Made by a program: the position numbers and the translations under genes. The notes beneath the pieces were generated by a model, which worked only from the letters and a program-made list of their open reading frames with translations, did no database searches and was not told the origin of the DNA. A stretch of 10,081 nucleotides of DNA, from contig JAJUGC010000046.1 of assembly GCA_029268325.1 (NCBI GenBank), positions 1 through 10,081 on the forward strand, written 5' to 3'. Positions 4,453 to 10,081 of this stretch are shown piece after piece; position 1 is the first letter of the stretch, and the number at the start of each line of letters is the position of its first letter. This DNA comes from Gammaproteobacteria bacterium. Lineage in GTDB: Bacteria > Pseudomonadota > Gammaproteobacteria > Pseudomonadales > Oleiphilaceae.

Positions 4453-6390
4453 ATGTCCCAAACCGCTCTCATCGTGGACGACTCCAGGCTGGCCCGCATT
4501 ACACTGCAGCGCCTGCTGGAACGACAGAACTTCCAGGTTATTACCGCTGGCTCCGCACGGGAGGCCCTCAAACTCCTGCGGGAACAGCCCCTGCCAGACA
4601 TTATTTTCATGGATCACCTGATGCCGGAAATGGACGGCTTCGAGGCGATGCAGCACATCAGGGCTGACCCGGCTCTCCAGCATCTTCCCGTGATCATGTG
4701 TACCGGCAAGGAAGGCACCGACGACTATGACGCCCAAGCCAAGGCACGCGGGGCTACAGCCACCCTTTCCAAGCCCCCCGAGCTGGATCAGCTAACGGCC
4801 GTTCTGGAGATTACCCGGGCAGCTGCCCCGGCCGTTCCGACACTGGCACCTGAAGCCAACCACCAGGCTCCGGACATGGTGCAACAAGACACAACGCCCA
4901 TTCCAGAACTTACCCCGGCGGAACCGGAGTTAACGCAACCCATTGAGGATGAGGAAGAGATCCCCCTCATCACCGACTCCCTGTTGCCAGAGGCTCAGGT
5001 TGCGGCCGAGCTGGACATGCCACAGCCTGTAGAAGCTGCGGAGCCAATTCCAACGCTCACGCCTGAAATCGATGTTGCAGCCCTGGAAGAACGCCTCCAG
5101 GCCAGCATGCAGCAGGCAATGGCGGAGCTTCAGCAGGAGCTTTCAGATCGCCAGGGCCACCTGAGCAACGCACTGCGTATCCAACACGAGTCCCTGACTC
5201 AGCAGATGGCTGCGTTACAGGCCAATCAACTGAGCCCAGAGCAAATCCTGGCCTTGATCCAGGAAAACCTGCCGGAACCACCGGCCTCGGTTACCCTGGA
5301 AGCCCTGGAAGAGCTGCAAACCCAGTGGCAGACCCAACTGAAAACCTTGCGCCAGCAACTCCTTTCAGAACTCGACAACCTGCGCGGCGAGGTCAGCCAA
5401 CAGCCGGCCCTGCCCGATTCTCTGGAGGAGCAGCTCGCCAGCTACCGAGACAACATCCTTCAGGAAGTTGAAACCGTACGCGAACGGGCGACCCTGGCCC
5501 GGGAAGCCCTGGAACAACGTTTTTCCGAGCTGGAACGGGCCGTTGCCGACCAGCAGATGCAACTGTCTGACCAAGAGGCTGCACTGGCCGCCCAGCAGTC
5601 GGCTCTAACCGAACAACAAGCAATCCTGACCGAGCAGCGCAACAAGCTGGACACTCTTGCCGAACAGCCCGTCGCAGCCGAAGTTCCGGCTGGAGCCTCC
5701 GAGGAGTCCGTCCAGGCCCTGGCGCAACAGCTGACCGATTTGGGGCAACGTTTGACACAGCTTCAACAGGAATTCGAAGCAGATCTGGAGCAACGGGCCA
5801 TTCCCACCCTGGGTAACGACCCGGAGACCCTGAGAATACAGGTGGAAGCAGATCTCGCCGCCCTGAAGGAACAACTGGGCCAGGAGATAAGTGCTCTGCG
5901 TGCCCTGGTACAACAACCGGCTTCCCAGCCCCAATCCCAAGACCTGGCTCAGTTAGAGGCGCGACTAACAGTAACCGCCGAGCAGCGCGCCAAAGCCCTG
6001 GCCTCGTCCGAAATCGAACAGCTGGGCGCCACAGTACAGGAGCAGATCGCGGGCCTGAAAGCGGCCTTGAAACGCTTGGAATCAGCCGAGCCCATGCATC
6101 CAGAGTTTACCGCGCAACCGGATCCTGTGCAGATCGAACAGATCGTACAGGAACGAATCGCCAGCGAACTGGATCAGGCCAGCGATCATTTGGTACAACG
6201 CATTACGGAAACCTTGCGCCGCCAAGTGGAGGAAACCCAACAGGAGTTGCTGGAGCGTCAGGAGATCTTCGAACAGGAACGGGCCGGCTTTAAACGTCAG
6301 ATCCGCAGTCTCAAGCAGAACCTAGCGCTGATGGGAGCGGGCTCCGGGCTTATCGCCCTGGCCGCTTTAGGTGCGGCATTGGTTATGTAA
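4453..6390 (+). CDS. Membrane-anchored receiver-domain / long coiled-coil protein
   Basis: The 645-residue protein has an unusual order of parts. Residues 1-120 are a CheY-like receiver domain: acidic pair Asp9/Asp10, phospho-acceptor Asp54 (IIFMDHLMPEMDG), Thr84 and Lys107 are all present, so phosphorylation should work. Residues 121-205 are a linker rich in Pro, Glu and Ala. Residues 206-623 are an almost continuous Gln/Glu/Leu/Ala-rich coiled coil; 373-400 run in clean heptads of the type QQSALTE-QQAILTE. Residues 624-645 (GAGSGLIALAALGAALVM at the very end) are one hydrophobic segment after a basic stretch FKRQIRSLKQ, which suggests a tail anchor with the receiver domain in the cytoplasm. 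There is no signal peptide, DNA-binding, GGDEF or other output domain. No histidine kinase gene is adjacent. A phosphorylation-controlled scaffold or polar/cytoskeletal organiser is possible but inferred. The gene is alone on its strand, with repeats downstream. Confidence 0.85.
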   Translation: MSQTALIVDDSRLARITLQRLLERQNFQVITAGSAREALKLLREQPLPDIIFMDHLMPEMDGFEAMQHIRADPALQHLPVIMCTGKEGTDDYDAQAKARGATATLSKPPELDQLTAVLEITRAAAPAVPTLAPEANHQAPDMVQQDTTPIPELTPAEPELTQPIEDEEEIPLITDSLLPEAQVAAELDMPQPVEAAEPIPTLTPEIDVAALEERLQASMQQAMAELQQELSDRQGHLSNALRIQHESLTQQMAALQANQLSPEQILALIQENLPEPPASVTLEALEELQTQWQTQLKTLRQQLLSELDNLRGEVSQQPALPDSLEEQLASYRDNILQEVETVRERATLAREALEQRFSELERAVADQQMQLSDQEAALAAQQSALTEQQAILTEQRNKLDTLAEQPVAAEVPAGASEESVQALAQQLTDLGQRLTQLQQEFEADLEQRAIPTLGNDPETLRIQVEADLAALKEQLGQEISALRALVQQPASQPQSQDLAQLEARLTVTAEQRAKALASSEIEQLGATVQEQIAGLKAALKRLESAEPMHPEFTAQPDPVQIEQIVQERIASELDQASDHLVQRITETLRRQVEETQQELLERQEIFEQERAGFKRQIRSLKQNLALMGAGSGLIALAALGAALVM

Positions 6391-6421
6391 GCATCTGTCC
6401 AGCTAGGAGAGGGAGGCAGCT

Positions 6422-6616
6422 TCCCCCCTTCTGTAAAGGGGGAGGAAGGCCGTCGGCTAGGCGGGGATTTGGGCGGAGGTGCTCTGCGCTAGCGGGCGCC
6501 TCAGCTAGTCCATATTCCGGTGCAGCCAATGCTTCGTAATATGCCAGCACAGCCAGTGTAGGACATCCCCGGGTACTCTGCAGAAATCCCCCCTACCCCC
6601 CTTTACGAAAGGGGGG
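6422..6616. repeat. Inverted pair of C/G-rich palindromic intergenic repeats (REPIN-like)
   Basis: Left unit: hairpin CCCCCTT (6424-6430) / AAGGGGG (6436-6442), then GGGGATTT ending at 6470. Right unit: AAATCCCCCC (6584-6593), then hairpin CCCCCCTTT (6596-6604) / AAAGGGGGG (6608-6616). The two units face each other as mirror images over about 110 bases of ordinary DNA. The right unit, AAATCCCCCCTACCCCCCTTT, is a type of dispersed intergenic palindrome seen in many bacterial genomes; the translated artefact PPFVKGGRGDF is typical. It is non-coding and may affect mRNA ends of the two convergent genes. Confidence 0.7.
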
Positions 6617-6663
6617 ATATATGTGCGTTGACTGATAGCTTTTGCGTAGGCTGAGAGCTTGAC

Positions 6664-6685
6664 CCCTCTCCCCGAAAGGAGAGGG
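6664..6685. repeat. Hairpin just past the asnS stop codon
   Basis: CCCTCTCC (6664-6671) and GGAGAGGG (6678-6685) are a perfect 8-bp inverted repeat with a CCGAAA loop, 11 bases beyond the asnS stop. It resembles the common CCCTCTCC...GGAGAGGG intergenic repeats. It has no T-tract on the minus strand, so it is a possible 3'-end stabiliser or weak terminator for asnS. Confidence 0.55.
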
Positions 6686-6696
6686 AACCACAAAGC

Positions 6697-8094
6697 CTAG
6701 AAAGGCGCACTATGCGGCACCCGCGGGAACGGAATCGCATCCCGGATGTTTTCCATCCCCGTCACATAGTTCAGCAACCGCTCAAAGCCCAACCCGAAGC
6801 CCGCGTGGGGCACCGTTCCATAACGGCGTAAATCCCGATACCACCAAAGTTCTTCCTTCAGCTTGGTGCCTTCAAGCCGCGCGTCCAGCATATCGAGCCG
6901 CTCTTCCCGTTGACTGCCGCCGATGATCTCACCGATACCGGGGGCCAGCACATCCATGGCCGCCACCGTTTTGCCGTCGTCGTTGAGGCGCATGTAGAAC
7001 GCCTTGATGTCCTTGGGATAATTCATCAGCACCACCGGGCCCTTCACATATTCTTCGGCCAGATAACGCTCATGCTCGGATTGCAGGTCCAGCCCCCACT
7101 GCACCGGATACTGGAATGACTTGCCGGACTGTTCCAGGATACGAATGGCATCGGTATATTCCATCCGCTCAAAGCTGGAGTTGGCGACCTGCTCCAGACG
7201 CTGGATCACCTCCTTATCCACCCGGTCCGCAAAGAAGGCCATATCATCGGCCCGCTCGTTGAGCAGGGTCTTGAACAGATACTTCAGGAAATCCTCCGCC
7301 AGATCCGCGTCGTCATTCAGATCGGCAAAGGCAATTTCCGGCTCCACCATCCAGAACTCCGCCAAGTGACGGGTGGTGTTGGAATTCTCCGCCCGAAAAG
7401 TGGGCCCGAAGGTATACACCTTGGACATGGCCAAACAGTAGGCCTCCACATTCAACTGGCCGGATACCGTCAGGAAGGTTTCCTTACCGAAGAAATCCTG
7501 GCTGAAGTCGATATTGCCTTTGTCGTCTTTCGGCAGATTCACCAGATCCAGGGTGCTCACCCGGAACAGCTCGCCCGCCCCTTCGCAGTCGCTGGCGGTG
7601 ATAATGGGCGTGTTGATCCACTGGAACTGACGCTCGTAGAAATAGCTGTGAATGGCATGCATTAAGGTGGTCCGCACCCGGGTAATGGCGCCGAAGGCAT
7701 TGGTACGGGGGCGCAGGTGGGCCACGGTTCGCAGGTATTCGAAGGTATGCTTCTTGGGCTGGATCGGATAGGTTTCCGGGTCTTCCACCCAGCCCACTAC
7801 CTCTACGGATTCCGCCTGAATCTCCTGAGCCTGCCCCTTGCCCTGGGACTGCACCAGTTTGCCGGTCACAATCACCGAGCAACCCGCCGTCAGGTGCAGC
7901 ACCTCCGACTCATAATTGGCAAGTTCCTTGGGAACCACCGCCTGAATGGGATCAAAACAGGTGCCGTCATGCACATGCAAAAACGAAAGGCCTGCTTTCG
8001 AATCCCGGCGGGAGCGCACCCAACCCCGCACGGTGACTTGTTCACCGAACTGCAGTTTTCCCTGAAAAATATCGCTGATGCTTGCTATGGTCAT
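6697..8094 (-). CDS. asnS: Asparaginyl-tRNA synthetase (AsnRS)
   Basis: This cytoplasmic class IIb synthetase attaches asparagine to tRNA-Asn using ATP. The product has 465 residues; the E. coli enzyme has 466. The N-terminal OB-fold anticodon-binding domain spans about residues 18-100 (VRGWVRSRRDSKAGLSFLHV). The catalytic domain shows the SGQLNVEAY region (211-219), motif 2 as FRAENSNTTRHLAEFWMVEPE (233-253) and motif 3 as GFGLGFERLL (432-441). Residues IGGSQREERL (391-400) are also typical. The C-terminus is FPRVPHSAPF, where most relatives have a PGSAEF-type end; this is a small variation. The ATG at 8094 gives the expected start MTIASISDIF; the ribosome-binding site is weak (CGGAA about 9 bases upstream). 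It is divergent from cmoA-cmoB and has a leader of about 95 bases with inverted repeats. Confidence 0.97.
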   Translation of the reverse strand: MTIASISDIFQGKLQFGEQVTVRGWVRSRRDSKAGLSFLHVHDGTCFDPIQAVVPKELANYESEVLHLTAGCSVIVTGKLVQSQGKGQAQEIQAESVEVVGWVEDPETYPIQPKKHTFEYLRTVAHLRPRTNAFGAITRVRTTLMHAIHSYFYERQFQWINTPIITASDCEGAGELFRVSTLDLVNLPKDDKGNIDFSQDFFGKETFLTVSGQLNVEAYCLAMSKVYTFGPTFRAENSNTTRHLAEFWMVEPEIAFADLNDDADLAEDFLKYLFKTLLNERADDMAFFADRVDKEVIQRLEQVANSSFERMEYTDAIRILEQSGKSFQYPVQWGLDLQSEHERYLAEEYVKGPVVLMNYPKDIKAFYMRLNDDGKTVAAMDVLAPGIGEIIGGSQREERLDMLDARLEGTKLKEELWWYRDLRRYGTVPHAGFGLGFERLLNYVTGMENIRDAIPFPRVPHSAPF

Positions 8095-8132
8095 GGCAGA
8101 GATTCCGACTCGTCCGTTGGCTATTTTATTAG

Positions 8133-8179
8133 AGCCTGTTTCAACAAGAGCCTGGAAACAGGCACGGATAAAACAGGCT
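8133..8179 (-). promoter_or_regulatory. Inverted repeats with alternative pairing in the asnS leader
   Basis: GCCTGTTTC (8134-8142) pairs perfectly with GAAACAGGC (8155-8163). Its near-identical form AGCCTGTTT (8133-8141) can instead pair with AAACAGGCT (8171-8179). A third option, GCCTG (8150-8154) with CAGGC (8159-8163), closes a 4-base loop. The options exclude each other and all fall inside the predicted asnS leader. There is no T-tract, and a 21-codon frame in the leader (8186-8121) has no Asn codons, so classic attenuation is unlikely. Confidence 0.45.
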
Positions 8180-8194
8180 TAAACATAACGCCTT

Positions 8195-8224
8195 GTTATA
8201 CCGTCTATTTGGGCTTGCAGGCAA
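8195..8224 (-). promoter_or_regulatory. sigma70 promoter of asnS
   Basis: On the minus strand TTGCCT (8224-8219), an 18-base gap and TATAAC (8200-8195) fit sigma70. Initiation near 8188 gives a leader of about 94 bases. Its upstream edge is 10 bases from the -35 of the divergent cmoA promoter, so the two could compete or share a regulator. Confidence 0.6.
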
Positions 8225-8234
8225 ACCCGAAACA

Positions 8235-8263
8235 TTGCCGCACCCCCGCCCCAGCGCTACAAT
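8235..8263 (+). promoter_or_regulatory. sigma70 promoter of cmoA-cmoB
   Basis: TTGCCG (8235-8240), a gap of exactly 17 bases and TACAAT (8258-8263) make a good sigma70 promoter. Initiation near 8270 leaves a short leader of about 23 bases before the ATG at 8293, with GGGCAAG as a modest ribosome-binding site. Confidence 0.68.
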
Positions 8264-8292
8264 GCGCCTCCTGCGACACAGTTGGGCAAGAA

Positions 8293-9027
8293 ATGAGCGA
8301 GAGTCAAAACCGCGACCAGATTTACGCGACCCCTCAGGATGCCGTCAAGGCCTTCGTTTTCGATGAAAAAGTAGCGGCCGTGTTCGGTGACATGATCAAC
8401 CGATCCGTACCCGGCTACGCCATGATCCTGGAAATGATCGGCGTCATCGCCCGCCGTTATGGCCGACCCGATACCCGCTGCTATGACCTGGGCTGCTCCC
8501 TGGGTGCTTCCACCCTGAGCCTGCGCCATAACCTGCCACAAGGCTGCTCCATTGTGGCGGTGGACAACTCCGCAGCCATGATCGAGCGCTGCAAGCAGTA
8601 TATCGCCCAGGACTCCGCCACTATTCCCGTGGACGTGCAACTGGCAGACATCCAGGACATCCCCTACGAGCAAGCCTCCATCGTGGTGCTGAACTTCACC
8701 CTGCAGTTTCTCCCCAAAGAACAGCGCTTCGACCTGTTGAAACGCATCTGCGACGGCATGATTCCCGGCGGAGCCTTGGTGCTTTCCGAAAAGATCGCCT
8801 TCCCCGATGACGAGGAACAGCAGCTACTCACCGAGCTGCACCACGGCTTCAAACGCTCCCGGGGCTACAGCGAACTGGAAGTCGCCCAAAAGCGCTCCGC
8901 CCTGGAAAACGTGCTGATCCCAGAAAGCTTGAATGATCACCGGGAACGTCTGCTCAAGGCGGGCTTTCGCAAAGTCACCCTCTGGTTCCAATGCTTTAAC
9001 TTCGTTTCCATACTCGCCGAAAAATGA
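8293..9027 (+). CDS. cmoA: Carboxy-S-adenosyl-L-methionine synthase CmoA
   Basis: CmoA converts S-adenosylmethionine and prephenate into carboxy-SAM (Cx-SAM), with phenylpyruvate as by-product. Cx-SAM is the donor for CmoB in making 5-carboxymethoxyuridine at tRNA position 34. The product has 244 residues (E. coli 247). It is a Rossmann methyltransferase-like fold with SAM motif YDLGCSLGA (64-72), an acidic residue after strand 2 (AVDNS, Asp91) and VVLNFTLQFL (131-140). The family-specific stretch GYSELEVAQKR (191-201) contains Arg201, equivalent to E. coli Arg199, which contacts the donor carboxylate. The C-terminus LWFQCFNF is also characteristic. The open frame extends far upstream, but the family start and the promoter place the ATG at 8293. 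It overlaps cmoB by 4 bases (ATGA), so the two are translationally coupled. Confidence 0.97.
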   Translation: MSESQNRDQIYATPQDAVKAFVFDEKVAAVFGDMINRSVPGYAMILEMIGVIARRYGRPDTRCYDLGCSLGASTLSLRHNLPQGCSIVAVDNSAAMIERCKQYIAQDSATIPVDVQLADIQDIPYEQASIVVLNFTLQFLPKEQRFDLLKRICDGMIPGGALVLSEKIAFPDDEEQQLLTELHHGFKRSRGYSELEVAQKRSALENVLIPESLNDHRERLLKAGFRKVTLWFQCFNFVSILAEK

Positions 9028-10004
9028 CCGACTTTACCCGTTTCCTGAAGGACCTGGCCGAGACCCGGCTGGCTCCTCACCAGCAGGCCTTTGCCGACAC
9101 CCTCAAAACCCACTTCGACCCGGCCGCCCATGGCAACCTGGAACGCTGGCAACAAGCCCTGACCGCACTCCCCAAGGTGCAGCCCAGTAGTGTTGCCCTG
9201 AACGAAGACCGGCTACGCATTGGCGCACCCGAAGACCTCACCGAGGAACAACGCGCCCGCGCCGAACAGAGCCTGCGGGAACTGCACCCCTGGCGCAAAG
9301 GGCCGTTTGAATTCTTCGGCATCCATATCGACACCGAATGGCGCTCCGACTGGAAATGGCAGCGGGTCCTACCCCACATCAGCCCCCTCAAGGGCCGCTA
9401 TGTGCTGGATGTGGGCTGCGGCAGCGGCTATCACTGCTGGCGGATGCGGGGCGAAGGCGCCGCCTTTGTGGTGGGCATTGATCCTTCCGCCCTGTTCCTC
9501 ACCCAGTTCCACACGGTCAAACGCTATGTGCCGGACGAACCCGTCCACTTCCTGCCCCTGAAATCGGAAGATCTTCCAGAAAAACTGGAAGCCTTCGATA
9601 CCGTGTTCTCCATGGGCGTGCTCTATCACCGCAAAGCCCCCTTCGATCACCTGGAAGAGCTGAAAAACGCCCTACGCCCCGGCGGCGAACTGGTGTTGGA
9701 AACCTTGGTGGTGGAAGGAGATGCCAATACCCTGCTGCTGCCTGAAGACCGCTACGCCCAAATGCGCAACGTTTGGCTGCTACCCTCCCCGGAAATGCTG
9801 GTCCGCATGGTTCAGCGGATTGGCTTTGAGGATGTTCGGGTGGTGGATTTGAACCGGACTTCGACGGAAGAACAACGCTCCACCGAGTGGATGCGGTTTC
9901 ATTCGTTGAAGGAATTTCTTGATCCCAACGATCCGTCTAAGACTGTGGAAGGGTATCCGGCGCCGTTGCGGGCGGTGTTGGTGGCGAGGAAGGCAGGGAA
10001 ATAG
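9024..10004 (+). CDS. cmoB: tRNA U34 carboxymethyltransferase CmoB
   Basis: CmoB transfers the carboxymethyl group of Cx-SAM to 5-hydroxyuridine at the tRNA wobble position, giving cmo5U34, which widens decoding of four-codon boxes. The product has 326 residues (E. coli 323). An N-terminal helical part (1-90) is followed by WRKGPFEFFGIHIDTEWRSD (90-109) and the methyltransferase core with SAM motif VLDVGCGSGYHCWRM (128-142), GIDPS (151-155) and MGVLYHRK (197-204). Residues known to bind donor in E. coli have equivalents shifted by one: Lys92, Trp106, Lys111, Tyr201 and Arg316 (PAPLRAV). The protein therefore looks fully active. The 4-base overlap with cmoA supports one operon. No terminator is visible in the remaining 77 bases of the window. 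Confidence 0.97.
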   Translation: MTDFTRFLKDLAETRLAPHQQAFADTLKTHFDPAAHGNLERWQQALTALPKVQPSSVALNEDRLRIGAPEDLTEEQRARAEQSLRELHPWRKGPFEFFGIHIDTEWRSDWKWQRVLPHISPLKGRYVLDVGCGSGYHCWRMRGEGAAFVVGIDPSALFLTQFHTVKRYVPDEPVHFLPLKSEDLPEKLEAFDTVFSMGVLYHRKAPFDHLEELKNALRPGGELVLETLVVEGDANTLLLPEDRYAQMRNVWLLPSPEMLVRMVQRIGFEDVRVVDLNRTSTEEQRSTEWMRFHSLKEFLDPNDPSKTVEGYPAPLRAVLVARKAGK

Positions 10005-10081
10005 CTATAGCCTATATCAAACTCAGCGTCAAAGATTCATTAGCACATCTTTTAAACCGCGCCATACTCTAGAAAGTGGCG

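Noticed and set aside
6505..6693. 62-codon minus-strand frame containing IPPFVKGGRGDF
   Set aside because: This phrase is a well-known translation artefact of C/G-rich palindromic intergenic repeats.
8121..8186. 21-codon leader peptide MFKPVLSVPVSRLLLKQALIK before asnS
   Set aside because: It has no Asn codons, no ribosome-binding site and would start almost at the predicted transcription start, so it does not support attenuation by asparagine.
1..10081. Mobile element, CRISPR array, toxin-antitoxin or phage-defence genes
   Set aside because: No transposase, integrase, regular spacer-repeat array or paired small toxin/antitoxin ORFs are visible in either strand.

Overview
The window looks like chromosomal core DNA of a gammaproteobacterium, probably a marine-type lineage near Pseudomonas, Marinobacter or Alcanivorax. 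The evidence is the GluRS N-terminus, a gltX gene followed by tRNA-Ala, the cmoA-cmoB pair, GC-rich codon use and sigma70-type promoters. The genus cannot be fixed from the sequence alone. I see no prophage, transposase, CRISPR array or defence cassette.

Layout, left to right. A truncated tRNA-Ala (minus strand) has its own strong promoter and lies just downstream of gltX (glutamyl-tRNA synthetase, minus). Next comes a gene-poor, partly AT-rich stretch of about 940 bp (1593-2540). It holds a likely 39-residue small ORF (minus), a run of hairpins ending in a strong terminator (minus), and an orphan terminator on the plus strand that may end an unannotated small RNA. msrA (minus) is divergent from a metallo-beta-lactamase-fold hydrolase gene (plus); two 20-bp-spaced direct repeats lie between them. 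A 645-residue protein follows (plus): an N-terminal response-regulator receiver domain, an acidic/proline-rich linker, a very long coiled coil and a single C-terminal membrane segment. A 306-bp spacer then carries C/G-rich palindromic repeats in an inverted pair. Finally asnS (minus) is divergent from the cmoA-cmoB operon (plus), with recognisable promoters in both directions and a structured asnS leader.

Most genes serve translation: two aminoacyl-tRNA synthetases, a tRNA, and the two enzymes that make the 5-carboxymethoxy group (cmo5U34) at the tRNA wobble position. MsrA repairs oxidised methionine. The two least explained items are the membrane-tethered receiver/coiled-coil protein, which has no visible kinase or output domain, and the small-ORF/RNA region between gltX and msrA. 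Neither is proof of a new system; they are the best candidates here.
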